The notes below the pieces were generated by a model. It saw only the letters and a program-made list of their open reading frames with translations, was not told where the DNA came from and ran no database searches. The position numbers were made by a program, and so were the translations under genes. A DNA stretch of 64,000 nucleotides from Streptomyces durmitorensis (GTDB taxonomy: Bacteria; Actinomycetota; Actinomycetes; Streptomycetales; Streptomycetaceae). This document shows positions 1-8,373 of this stretch, in pieces. Where the stretch lies: contig NZ_CP097289.1 in NCBI RefSeq assembly GCF_023498005.1, positions 9,548,001 to 9,612,000 of the forward strand, given 5' to 3'. How positions within the stretch are numbered: position 1 is the stretch's first letter; every line of letters begins with the position of its first letter.

Positions 1-186
1 CGTGGTCAGCGCGCGGGCTGCGGCGTTGGGCTGGAAACCGAGCCGGTCGGCCGCCTCCCGGACGCGAAGTCGCGTGCTCTCGGCGACCAGTTCGGGGCGC
101 TGCAGTGCCCGCGAGGCGGTGGCCTTGGACACCCCCGCCGCACGCGCCACGTCCAAGAGCGTCGCCAATGCCGTCCCCTGCCTCAT
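1..186 (-). CDS. LacI-family transcriptional regulator, N-terminal part (runs off the window)
   Basis: The minus strand from an ATG at 184-186 reads without a stop to the window edge. The first 62 residues contain the LacI-type helix-turn-helix: TLLDVARAAGVSKATASRAL, then a hinge-helix region near LGFQPNAAARAL. Proteins of this family bind operators with a central CG, bend DNA through the hinge helix, and respond to a small ligand in the C-terminal domain, which lies outside the window. The gene diverges from the purine permease, and the space between them holds several ACCGGT boxes of the kind this family binds. I infer that it controls itself and the permease/deaminase genes. The ligand cannot be told from this fragment. 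Confidence 0.85.
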   Translation of the reverse strand, partial: MRQGTALATLLDVARAAGVSKATASRALQRPELVAESTRLRVREAADRLGFQPNAAARALTT

Positions 187-260
187 GGGCCCGGCACGGA
201 TCGAAGATCCGTCCGAGGCCAGTGTTCACTTTCGCCTGACGCCGTGCCATGATACCCGCA

Positions 261-334
261 ACCGGTCTCTGCAACCGGTTTCATAGACCGGTTGCAGAGA
301 CCGTGCCAAGTTGCAGAGACCGTGCCAAACCGGT
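261..334. promoter_or_regulatory. Operator array with four ACCGGT boxes
   Basis: ACCGGT occurs at 261-266, 274-279, 287-292 and 329-334; the first three are spaced exactly 13 bp. The box contexts (GCAACCGGTTTCA, CCAAACCGGTTCC) resemble LacI-family operators in actinomycetes. A perfect inverted repeat with 17-bp arms (263-279 and 287-303) and a 7-nt centre spans two boxes. The array sits between the divergent LacI-type gene and the permease, so it is probably where that regulator acts. Confidence 0.7.
291..328. repeat. 19-bp perfect tandem repeat
   Basis: GTTGCAGAGACCGTGCCAA occurs twice head to tail (291-309 and 310-328). The first copy forms part of the right arm of the operator inverted repeat, so the duplication may have changed the number or spacing of regulatory elements in front of the permease. 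Confidence 0.9.
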
Positions 335-402
335 TCCCCGCGCGCCCGCACTCTGACACGCCGACAACCGCGTGCCCGCCCTTCACCCCGCCCGAGGTCC
401 CC

Positions 403-1767
403 ATGCCCACCACCGCTCCGCCGCCCGGCGAGCAGACCGACGCCGCCACCCCGCCGCCCGCCTCGCCCGTCGAGCGGCTCTTCGGCGTCCGTGACCGCGG
501 CAGCAGCCACCGCACGGAACTCGTGGCGGGCGCCTCGATGTTCATGGCCGCCGCCTACGCCGTCGTCGTGGTGCCCGGCCAGCTGGCCTCCGCCGGTGTG
601 CCGCACGGCGCCGCGACGACCGCCGTCATCATCGCCATCGCCCTCGCGACGCTGGCCATGGGCCTGATCGCCAACCTGCCGTTCGTCGTCGCCCCGGGCC
701 TCGGCGGCGTGGCCCTGATCGCGTTCACCATCGTCGGACAGGACCATGTCCCCTGGGACACGGCACTCGGCATGGTCTTCTGGTCCGGCGTCGCCTTCCT
801 GCTCCTCACCCTCTTCGGCATCCGCGACCTCGTCACGCGGCTCATGCCGATGAACCTCAAGTACGCCATCAGCGGCGGCCTTGGCCTCTACATCGCCCTC
901 ATCGGATTCCGCGACGCCGACCTCGTCGTCGGCAACGCCGACAAGGCGGCCCTCGCGGTCGGCGACCTGTCCGAGCCCACCGCGCTCCTCGCCCTGGCCG
1001 GCCTGCTGCTGCTCACAGCCCTCGCCGCACGCAAAGTACCGGGCGCCTTCCTCATCACCATCGCAGCCGTCACGGTCGTCGGCGTGCCGCTGGGCGTGAC
1101 CGATGTCCCCGACAGCCTCCTCTCGGCCCCCGACTCACCCGGCCCCCTCCTCTTCAACATCGACATCCTCGGCGCACTCAAGCCCGAATACTTCCCCTAC
1201 ATCTTCGCGTTCTTCGTGTCCGAGTTCTTCTCCATGACCGGCACCCTCCTTGCCGTCTCCGGACGCGCCGGTCTCCTCGACAAGGACGGCAACATCCCCG
1301 GCTCCCGCCGCCCCTTCCTTGTCGACTCGGTCTCCGTGATGGGTGGTTCAGCCGTGGGCGCGCCCTCGATGACCGCCTACCTGGAGTCGTCGGCCGCCGC
1401 CGACGCCGGCGGCAAGACCGGCCTGGCATCGGTATGGGCCGCGTGTGGCTTCGCACTGCTGCTGCTCGTCACGCCGTTCGCCACCCTGATCCCCTCCGCG
1501 GCCACCGCATCCGCGCTGATGTTCATCGGTCTGAACATGCTCGGCGCGCTCAAGAACGTCGACTTCAAGGACCCCACGAACGCCATCCCGGCCGCCCTGA
1601 CCGTCGCCACCACGCTGTTCTTCGGCAACTTCGGCACCGGCATCGCGACCGGCCTCGCTGCCCACGTCCTGGTGAAGACCGTCAGCGGCCGGATCCGCGA
1701 GGTGCCCTGGCCGCTGTGGATCGTCATGATCCCGCTGGGCTACTACTTCTACACACTCGTCCCCTGA
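403..1767 (+). CDS. NCS2-family purine permease (AzgA/adenine-guanine-hypoxanthine type)
   Basis: This is a 454-residue polytopic membrane protein with about 12-14 hydrophobic segments. It matches the AzgA branch of the nucleobase:cation symporters: an early VERLFGVRDRGSSHRTELVAG segment, a GLGGVALIAFTIVGQ region, NLKYAISGGLGLYIALIGFR, FVSEFFSMTGTLLAVSGRAG, and SAVGAPSMTAYLESSAA near residue 315. AzgA proteins import hypoxanthine, adenine or guanine with protons. The ATG at 403 was chosen over an upstream in-frame start because GAGG sits five bases before it and the family consensus starts there. It is followed by adenine deaminase, which fits uptake and use of adenine. The LacI operator array lies just upstream. 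Confidence 0.9.
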   Translation: MPTTAPPPGEQTDAATPPPASPVERLFGVRDRGSSHRTELVAGASMFMAAAYAVVVVPGQLASAGVPHGAATTAVIIAIALATLAMGLIANLPFVVAPGLGGVALIAFTIVGQDHVPWDTALGMVFWSGVAFLLLTLFGIRDLVTRLMPMNLKYAISGGLGLYIALIGFRDADLVVGNADKAALAVGDLSEPTALLALAGLLLLTALAARKVPGAFLITIAAVTVVGVPLGVTDVPDSLLSAPDSPGPLLFNIDILGALKPEYFPYIFAFFVSEFFSMTGTLLAVSGRAGLLDKDGNIPGSRRPFLVDSVSVMGGSAVGAPSMTAYLESSAAADAGGKTGLASVWAACGFALLLLVTPFATLIPSAATASALMFIGLNMLGALKNVDFKDPTNAIPAALTVATTLFFGNFGTGIATGLAAHVLVKTVSGRIREVPWPLWIVMIPLGYYFYTLVP

Positions 1768-1857
1768 CCGCCCCGTCAGCCCGAGCCGACAACCCTTCTC
1801 CAGGGCGGGCCGCGCCCGCCCACGCGTGACGACACCCTTCGCAAGGAGCACGACCAC

Positions 1858-3576
1858 ATGAGTGAGCAGCACGACCTCCGGATCAGCGGCGGGCGCGTGA
1901 TGTCCACCTTCACCGGTGAGGAGTTCGCCGCGGACATACTGGTACGGGGCGACCGCATCACCGCGGTGCTCCCGCCCGGCACCCCGGCCACGGCAGGGGA
2001 GGAGGTCGACGCGACCGGCATGCTGATCGTCCCCGGCTTCGTGGACGCCCACATGCACATCGAGAGCGCGTTCCTGACGCCTCAGGAGTTCGCCGCCGTG
2101 ACGCTGGCCCGCGGCACGACGACGGTCCTCGCCGACCCGCACGAGATCGTCAACGTCGCCGGCCGGGACGCCATGCGCTGGATGATCGACGCGGGCCGCG
2201 AGACCGCCCAGACCCAGCTGTGGGGCGTTCCCTCGTGCGTGCCCGCCCTTGAGGGCCTGGAGCACGCCGGAGCGGCCCTCTCCGCCGACGACATCGCGGA
2301 CATGCTGGGGTGGCCGGGTGTCGTCGCGCTCGGCGAGGTCATGGACTACCGCGCAGTCGTCGCCGGTGACCGCCGCATGCACGAGATCACCGCGGTGGCC
2401 CGCGCGCACGACGCGATCCTCGACGGCCACTGCCCGAACCTGACCGGCGCGGAACTGAGCGCGTACCTGGCCACCGGCGTGGACTCCGACCACACCAAGA
2501 ACCGCACCGAGGTGGTCCTGGAGAAGGCACGCCTGGGCATGACGATGATGCTCCAGGAGAAGTGCCTCACCGCGGACGTGGCGACAGCCTTGCTGTCCTT
2601 GCCCCAACTCCCGCCGCTGTGCCTGGTCACGGACGACCTCGCGGCCGACCACATCGTCGAGCGAGGCCACCTGGACCACATCGCGCGGGTCGCCGTGGCC
2701 GCCGGGTTCCCGCCCCACGCCGTCCTCAAGGCCCTGACCTGGACGCCGGCCCAGCGCCTGCGGCTCCACGACCGAGGCGTGGTCTCCCCGGGCAAGCGCG
2801 CCGACCTGGTCCTGCTGCGGGGCGAACTCGCCGCGTTCGAGCCCGCGTTGGTGCTGGCGGGTGGCCGCATCGTGGGCCGCGACGGCGTGCCCGAACAGGC
2901 GGCACCCGCCTCGGAGACCCTTGCCGTGCCACCCCTGGACAGCCGCGTGGACGTAGAAGCCCAGGAGGAGGACGGATACCGCTGGCGCGTGGACCTGCCG
3001 GACGGCACGCACCGCTTCCGGGCGATGAGCGTCAACCCGCGCGACACCTACACTGAAGCGACCGAGGTCGAACTCCCGGTCTCCGGCGGCGAGGTGCACT
3101 GGGAGGGCCGGACCACACTGGTCCGCGTACGCAACCGCTACGGACGCCCCGGCATGGTCTTCGCCCCGCTGGTGGGCCGGGATCTGGGTGCGGGCGCCGT
3201 GGCGTCGACGTACGCCCACGACAGCCACAACCTCCTGACGATCGGTACCTCACGCGCGGCGATGGCCGCAGCCGCCGCGACAGTCGTCGCCGACGGGGGA
3301 GGGGTGGCCGTCGTCAGGGGTGCCGCGGGCGAGACCGTGGCGGCGCGCATGCCGCTGCCCGTGGGCGGCGTCCTTTCCGCCCGCCCGGCCCACGACGTCG
3401 CCGCCCAGGCGGCCGCGGTGCGAACGGCTCTGGAGACCTGGGGCTGGAACCACCTCAACCCGTTCATGAGCGTGTCGACCCTGACGCTCGCCGTCTCACC
3501 CGCCCTCAAAATCACCGACCGCTCGCTGGTGGACGTGGCACGCCGCGAACCGGTGGCGGCGACGGTGGGGGACTGA
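1858..3576 (+). CDS. ade: Adenine deaminase
   Basis: This 572-residue protein matches bacterial adenine deaminase, which hydrolyses adenine to hypoxanthine and ammonia in the cytoplasm. Visible family features are the metal-binding GFVDAHMHIES near residues 62-72, the GTTTVLADPHEI segment near 86-97, DGHCPNL near 188, GVDSDHTKN near 206 and CLVTDDLAADHI near 255. The C-terminal half carries the usual adenine deaminase domain ending with NPFMSVSTLTLAVSPALKIT. Length is normal for the family. The start has AAGGAG nine bases upstream. It lies 90 bp after the purine permease on the same strand, so the two probably form a salvage operon. Confidence 0.93.
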   Translation: MSEQHDLRISGGRVMSTFTGEEFAADILVRGDRITAVLPPGTPATAGEEVDATGMLIVPGFVDAHMHIESAFLTPQEFAAVTLARGTTTVLADPHEIVNVAGRDAMRWMIDAGRETAQTQLWGVPSCVPALEGLEHAGAALSADDIADMLGWPGVVALGEVMDYRAVVAGDRRMHEITAVARAHDAILDGHCPNLTGAELSAYLATGVDSDHTKNRTEVVLEKARLGMTMMLQEKCLTADVATALLSLPQLPPLCLVTDDLAADHIVERGHLDHIARVAVAAGFPPHAVLKALTWTPAQRLRLHDRGVVSPGKRADLVLLRGELAAFEPALVLAGGRIVGRDGVPEQAAPASETLAVPPLDSRVDVEAQEEDGYRWRVDLPDGTHRFRAMSVNPRDTYTEATEVELPVSGGEVHWEGRTTLVRVRNRYGRPGMVFAPLVGRDLGAGAVASTYAHDSHNLLTIGTSRAAMAAAAATVVADGGGVAVVRGAAGETVAARMPLPVGGVLSARPAHDVAAQAAAVRTALETWGWNHLNPFMSVSTLTLAVSPALKITDRSLVDVARREPVAATVGD

Positions 3577-3733
3577 CCAGCTACGGCGACGGCTCCCGAG
3601 GGTGTGACCGCCCGCTGATCGTGCTGACGTCCATGACGCAGACGACGGTGACCATTATGCGGACATGCGTACGGACGATTTCCGGCCGGTGCGACGATTC
3701 GCCGGTACGTCCGCACCACCCCGGAAGGCGCTC

Positions 3734-5227
3734 GTGAGCTCCACCTCCCCCTCGTCCGGCAGCACGACCCTGGCGACCGCGCCGGGCACGGTACTGATCC
3801 GCTCCGCAGCGGACATCTCCGACCTGGTCAACTCGGGCACGGCGCGCGGCCAGCACGCCAAAATGATCGTGATCATCGCGCTCGGCGGCATCTTCCTCGA
3901 CGCCTACGACCTGAGTTCCCTCGCCTACGGGCTTCCCGACATCACGGAACAGTTCGGCCTCAGCTCCGCCATGGCCGGCACGGTCACCGCCTCGATCAGC
4001 GTGGGATCCCTCGTCGGCGCTCTCGTCGGCGGCTGGCTGGTGGACCGGATCGGCCGCTACCGGGTCTTCATGGCGAACATGCTCTTCTTCGTCGTCACCG
4101 CGCTCGTGTGCGCGCTGGCGCAGGACGTGTGGACCCTGATCGCGGCGCGCTTCGTGATGGGCGTCGGCGTCGGCATGGACATCCCCGTCGCCATCGCGTT
4201 CCTCGCCGAATTCTCCCGGCTGCGCGGCAAGGGCAGCAAGGGCTCACGCACGGCTGCCTGGTCGCCCGCCTGGTACACCGCGACCAGCGGCTGCTACCTG
4301 GTGATCATGCTCCTCTACTTCGTCCTGCCCGACGCCCAACTGGGCTGGCTGTGGCGCTTCACCGTCGGCTTCGGCGCCATACCCGCGCTGCTGGTACTGC
4401 TGCTGCGCCGGCGCTACATGAACGAGTCCCCGACCTGGGCCGCCGACCAGGGCGACCTGGAAGGCGCGGCGCGCATCCTTCGCCAGTCCTACGGCGTCGA
4501 CGCGCGCGTCGCCGACGATGTGCCCGCGCAGGCGCCCCGCCCGCCCAGGCCCGGCCTCGCCGCGTACGCACGGCTCTTCACCCCTCCGTACCGCACGCGC
4601 ACCATCCAGTCGGTGACGGTCGGTCTGGCGGAGACCTTCGGCTACAACGCGGTCGCGTTCGGGCTGCCGATCATCATCGCCACCCTGATGACCCAGGGCC
4701 CGCTGACCACGATCGCCTCCTCCTTCGCCCTGAACCTCCTCTTCGCCCTGACCGGCGGACTGCTCGGCATCCGCTGGGCATCGACCCGCGGCGCCTGGCC
4801 GATGATGACGCTGGGCTTCGCGATCCAGTTCGTCGCCATCACGGTGCTCGGCCTCATCGCAGCCCCCTCCGGGACGGCCGCCGTCACGGCGGGGATCCTG
4901 ATGCTCGGCGCGTTCATGTTCGCCCAGGGCTTCGGCCCCGGCGCGCACATCATGAGCTACGCCTCGCTGGGCTTCCCCACATCGATGCGCGGCGTCAGCA
5001 TCGGCTTCAACCAGGCGGTCCTACGCCTCGGTTCGACGCTGACCCTGTTCTTCTTCCCCATCCTCAGCAGCGGCCTGGGCACCGACGTCTACTGGGTCAT
5101 CCTCGCCGCCCCCGTACTGGGTCTGATCGCACTCCTGGCCAAGCGCTGGGAACCGGTCGGCTTCGACGCGGACGCAGAGGAACGGAGCTCTTCAGCCCGG
5201 CTCGCGGCCGGTCAGTGCCAGAACTGA
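3734..5227 (+). CDS. MFS transporter
   Basis: A 497-residue major facilitator with about 12 membrane helices. The loop 2-3 signature is GGWLVDRIGRYRVF, and a second MFS-type basic patch (LLLRRRYMNESP) follows the sixth helix. The N-terminus has about 35 polar residues before the first helix (AKMIVIIALGGIFLDAYDLSSL), as in the sugar-porter-like and metabolite:H+ symporter groups. The GTG at 3734 is preferred because GGAAGG lies five bases before it; an upstream ATG at 3665 would add 23 residues. It follows adenine deaminase by about 150 bp and could carry a related substrate, but nothing in the sequence fixes the substrate. Its 3' end overlaps the convergent gene by 16 bp. Confidence 0.85.
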   Translation: MSSTSPSSGSTTLATAPGTVLIRSAADISDLVNSGTARGQHAKMIVIIALGGIFLDAYDLSSLAYGLPDITEQFGLSSAMAGTVTASISVGSLVGALVGGWLVDRIGRYRVFMANMLFFVVTALVCALAQDVWTLIAARFVMGVGVGMDIPVAIAFLAEFSRLRGKGSKGSRTAAWSPAWYTATSGCYLVIMLLYFVLPDAQLGWLWRFTVGFGAIPALLVLLLRRRYMNESPTWAADQGDLEGAARILRQSYGVDARVADDVPAQAPRPPRPGLAAYARLFTPPYRTRTIQSVTVGLAETFGYNAVAFGLPIIIATLMTQGPLTTIASSFALNLLFALTGGLLGIRWASTRGAWPMMTLGFAIQFVAITVLGLIAAPSGTAAVTAGILMLGAFMFAQGFGPGAHIMSYASLGFPTSMRGVSIGFNQAVLRLGSTLTLFFFPILSSGLGTDVYWVILAAPVLGLIALLAKRWEPVGFDADAEERSSSARLAAGQCQN

Positions 5228-6000
5228 GCGAGTACGCCCTCCTTGAAGGGCGCAGGCGAAACGGCGAGCTCGCCCGCGAACGGATGGTCCAACGTCAAGC
5301 ACAGCAGCAGACTCACGCCGATCAGTGCGGCGACCGACACGACGAACATCAAATTCGCACGCACGCTCCTGATGCCGTAGAGCAAGGTCAGGGGAAGCAT
5401 GACGAGTGCGCCGCCGTAGACGAGGACGTTGAGGAGCGACGGCAGGGACTGCTCCGAGTCGGCGAGCCGAGTACGGCGTGCGCCCGCGATCTCGCCGAGC
5501 GTCGAGACGGACTGTGCGTAGTAGGTCTTCTCGGCCTCGGTCTGCGGCTCGTACTCCTGGAACACCTCGTACAGCGCGGTCACTTCGGGATTGGTGATCT
5601 CGGGGTCGGGCTCTCCCGCGCGCATCAGCGGCCATTGCTCGTCGACGACGACACGCACGTACGCCCCGACGGCGTTGGTCACCCGGCGCTCCTGGTCGGC
5701 CGGGAACGCAGAGGCATCACGCAGTACCTCGGCGGTCTGGCTGGCCTCGAGCGCGACGTTTGTCCTCGCCTCGTTGAGGCCCTCCCACTCGGCCACGACG
5801 ACGAAGGCCAGGATGATGCCGTAGATCGCGGCGTACATGCCGAGCACAACGCCGATCATCTCGTTGTGCGTGCCGTTCGCGTGGTGAGGAAAACTGCGTC
5901 TCAGTACGAGCGTGCCGGCCACGGCAGCCAGTACGGCGCCGCCACCGAGCAGCCCGGCAAGCGCGACAGTGGTGAAATTGTTCAGCAGCCAGATACCCAC
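5212..6000 (-). CDS. Bestrophin-like (DUF4239) membrane protein
   Basis: The 262-residue protein has hydrophobic segments near residues 8-30 and 48-68, a polar central region (about 75-185), and two more near 190-205 and 215-235. This is the layout of the DUF4239 or bestrophin-like family found in many actinomycetes. Segments such as HNEMIGVVLGMYAAIYGIILAF and the following EWEGLNEARTNVALEAS match what is usual there. Function of the bacterial family is not settled; relatives of bestrophins are anion channels. It stands alone between two convergent or divergent neighbours and shares 16 bp with the end of the MFS gene. Confidence 0.8.
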   Translation of the reverse strand: MGIWLLNNFTTVALAGLLGGGAVLAAVAGTLVLRRSFPHHANGTHNEMIGVVLGMYAAIYGIILAFVVVAEWEGLNEARTNVALEASQTAEVLRDASAFPADQERRVTNAVGAYVRVVVDEQWPLMRAGEPDPEITNPEVTALYEVFQEYEPQTEAEKTYYAQSVSTLGEIAGARRTRLADSEQSLPSLLNVLVYGGALVMLPLTLLYGIRSVRANLMFVVSVAALIGVSLLLCLTLDHPFAGELAVSPAPFKEGVLAQFWH

Positions 6001-6089
6001 GGCCTCATAACGCCGGGCCCCCGTTCGGGTTACCCCTCGGCTGGGACGAGTCAGATGGCGACCGCCGACGCGAGCCCGCTGCCGGATGG

Positions 6090-7055
6090 TCAGCGCTTTC
6101 GCACCGCACCGAGCTGAGGCCGGTCAAGGCCGGGGTCGGTGAACCCTCGCGCGACGGCGTGCAGGACGCGGGCCATCGCCTGGGCCGCGGGCGTGGCGGC
6201 GCGCTGGGCGGACCCGGCCAGGAGGATGCGGCGGACCGGTGGGACGGCGTCGGGGGACTGGTCGTGGGACAGGGGGAGAAGGCGTACGTCACTGCGCCGG
6301 TTGGTCAGGGCCAGTCGGGGCGCAAGAGCCAGGCCGAGGCCGGCGGCGACCATCGCCTGCGCTTCCTGGTAGTCGTGGGAGGTGTAGGCGATGCGCGGTT
6401 CGAAGCCCGCCTGATGACAGGCGCGCCGGAGCACGTCCGCGACCGGGTGGTTCTCGGCGCGGATGATCCACTCCTGGGCGGCGAGCTCGGACAGTCGGAC
6501 ACGGTCGGAGGCGACCAGCGGTGAACTGGCCGGTACGACAAGGACCGTGGGGTCTTCGAGGAGCGGTGTGAGGATCAACTGGTCGTCGTCGACGCGGTTC
6601 CAGTCGTAGTCCCACAGCAGCGACAGCTCCACCTCACCGGTGTGCAGCATCTCCCGCAGCTGGGCCAGGACCCCGGCCCGCACGACCGTGCGTACCTGCG
6701 GGTGGGCGCGGCGGAAGCGGGTCAGGGCCAACGGCAGCAGTGAGGCGCTGGCCGTCGGGAAGGAGCCGAGGGTCACGACGCCACGGTCCAGATGCCCGAA
6801 CGCCTCCAAGTCGGCCTCCGCTGCCTGGAGTTCACGGCGGATGACGCGCCCCCGTTCAGCGAGCGCCGCGCCGGCCGCGGTGGTGCGCACGCCGCGGGGC
6901 AGCCGCTCGATCAGCGGCTGCCCGGCCTCGCGCTCGAGCAGGGACATCTGCTGGGAGGCGGCGGACGTGGTCATGGACAGGGCCTCGCCGGCGGCGGTGA
7001 GCGAGCCGCGCTCGGCGACCTCGGCGAGCAGCAGCAGTCGGCGGACATTGAGCAT
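6090..7055 (-). CDS. LysR-family transcriptional regulator
   Basis: A 321-residue LysR-type protein. The winged helix-turn-helix occupies roughly residues 1-60 (LLLLAEVAERGSLTAAGEAL, then AASQQMSLLEREAGQPLIER). A linker helix and a periplasmic-binding-protein-like effector domain follow (about 90-295, with PTASASLLPLALTRFRRAHP and the QAMVAAGLGLALAPRLAL segment). It diverges from the PrpF-family gene, and a perfect TTTAGC-N3-GCTAAA palindrome lies nine bases upstream of its start. LysR proteins usually repress themselves and activate the divergent gene with a metabolite, so I infer control of the isomerase and permease. The inducer is probably a carboxylic acid, but this is not shown. Confidence 0.9.
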   Translation of the reverse strand: MLNVRRLLLLAEVAERGSLTAAGEALSMTTSAASQQMSLLEREAGQPLIERLPRGVRTTAAGAALAERGRVIRRELQAAEADLEAFGHLDRGVVTLGSFPTASASLLPLALTRFRRAHPQVRTVVRAGVLAQLREMLHTGEVELSLLWDYDWNRVDDDQLILTPLLEDPTVLVVPASSPLVASDRVRLSELAAQEWIIRAENHPVADVLRRACHQAGFEPRIAYTSHDYQEAQAMVAAGLGLALAPRLALTNRRSDVRLLPLSHDQSPDAVPPVRRILLAGSAQRAATPAAQAMARVLHAVARGFTDPGLDRPQLGAVRKR

Positions 7056-7063
7056 GCAGTGAC

Positions 7064-7078
7064 TTTAGCCCAGCTAAA
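7064..7078. promoter_or_regulatory. LysR-type palindrome (TTTAGC-N3-GCTAAA)
   Basis: A perfect 6-bp inverted repeat with a 3-nt centre lies between the divergent LysR gene (start 7055) and the PrpF-family gene (start 7183). Its AT-rich arms stand out in this GC-rich DNA, and its location matches a LysR recognition site. Confidence 0.6.
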
Positions 7079-7182
7079 CCTGCCTCAAGAAACGAGACAT
7101 TGTGCTCAAGCCAAAGGCTCTGCGAGAGTCTGCGCAACGCAGCGGTCCCGCACCCGATGCGCTAAGAGAAAGACGCTCTGAC

Positions 7183-8292
7183 ATGCACGTTCCCGCAACT
7201 CTCGTACGCGGTGGGACCAGCAAATGCTGGCTTTTCCCCCAAGTACACATGCCCGCCGACCGCGACCGGATCGAACGCATCCTGGTCGACGCCTACGGCG
7301 CGGCGGACCCCGTTCAGCTCGACGGCATCGGCGGCGCCACCCCCACCACGTCCAAGGCGGCCGTGGTCGGCGCCAGCGCCCATGACGGCGTCGACATCGA
7401 CTACCTCTTCGCGCAGGTCGGCATCGGGACCGGCACGGTCGAGTGGGGCAGTAACTGCGGCAACTGCGCCACAGCCATTGCCCTTTACGCCGTGGCCGAG
7501 GGACTGGTACCGCTGAGGCACGACCGCACCCCCGTGGTCATGCGCAACACCAACACGGGCGCCGTCCTCGAAGCCGAGGTCGACACTCCGGGCGGCCGAG
7601 TCCAGGAGTTCGGGGACCGTACGGTTCCGGGCACGTTGGCCGGAGGCGTGCCGGTAGGTCTCGCCTTCCGTCACCCATCGGGCGCCGCGACAGGCCGCCT
7701 CCTGCCGACCGGCCGCCCCGCCGACGTACTCCAGGTCGGCGAGCGGTCGTTGGCCGTGAGCATGGTGGACGCCGGTGCCCCGGTGGTCCTGGTGGACGCA
7801 CTGCGCGCCGATCGGACCGGAGCCGAGACGCTGGAGCAGATGCGCACGGAGGTGCCCTGGCTGCGCGCGGCCCGGCATGCGTCCGCGGTCCGCATGGGCC
7901 TGGCCGAACCCGGGGCGGCGCCCGGTGACGCGGTGCCCAAGGTCGGCCTCGTCGGCCCTCCCGCCGCCTACACCACCACCCTCGGCGAACACGTGGCCGC
8001 GCACGAGTACGACGTGTCCGTGCGGATGCTGTCGATGAACTCCCCGCACCCGGCCATCGGCCTCACCTCCGCGGTCGCCGTGGCCGCGGCCAACCTCACC
8101 GAGGGCACCGTGGTCGCCGAGGCGTCCACCGCCGCCGGCCGCGGTGTCCTGCGCATCGGCACCCCCGCAGGGGTGCTGGCCGTGGAAGCCTCGGGCAGCG
8201 GACCTGACCGGGTCACCGTCGCCCGGGCCGCGCGTGTGCTGTGCCAGGCCCGCATCCTCGTACGCGATCCCGCACTGCCGGCCGCCGCCTGA
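7183..8292 (+). CDS. PrpF-family isomerase (methylaconitate/oxalomesaconate type)
   Basis: This 369-residue protein matches the PrpF family. It opens with PATLVRGGTSKCWLF, and has LDGIGGATPTTSKAAVV, the GIGTGTVEWGSNCGNCATAI region with the active-site cysteine neighbourhood, and MLSMNSPHPAIGLTSAV near the end. Members move double bonds in tricarboxylates such as 2-methylaconitate, aconitate or 4-oxalomesaconate. The ATG at 7183 fits the family start; upstream in-frame codons lie in the LysR promoter region. The next gene, on the same strand, is an SLC13/MatC-like carboxylate permease, so the pair may import and isomerise an unsaturated polycarboxylate. The exact substrate is open. Confidence 0.87.
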   Translation: MHVPATLVRGGTSKCWLFPQVHMPADRDRIERILVDAYGAADPVQLDGIGGATPTTSKAAVVGASAHDGVDIDYLFAQVGIGTGTVEWGSNCGNCATAIALYAVAEGLVPLRHDRTPVVMRNTNTGAVLEAEVDTPGGRVQEFGDRTVPGTLAGGVPVGLAFRHPSGAATGRLLPTGRPADVLQVGERSLAVSMVDAGAPVVLVDALRADRTGAETLEQMRTEVPWLRAARHASAVRMGLAEPGAAPGDAVPKVGLVGPPAAYTTTLGEHVAAHEYDVSVRMLSMNSPHPAIGLTSAVAVAAANLTEGTVVAEASTAAGRGVLRIGTPAGVLAVEASGSGPDRVTVARAARVLCQARILVRDPALPAAA

Positions 8293-8373
8293 CCCCTGCC
8301 GCCCCTCCCCGGTGAGCCGCAGCCACCGGGCCCTCTCGCTCGCCCCGCCCCCTTCCGCAGGACAAAGAGGACA

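Noticed and set aside
1348..3228. Long minus-strand open frame (626 codons) opposite adenine deaminase
   Set aside because: It is antisense to a well-conserved gene, with histidine/arginine/glycine-rich sequence and no ribosome site. High GC makes such frames common.
4108..6117. Plus-strand frame of 669 codons across the MFS and bestrophin-like genes
   Set aside because: It is a different frame of the first gene and antisense to the second; its composition is arginine/aspartate-rich noise.
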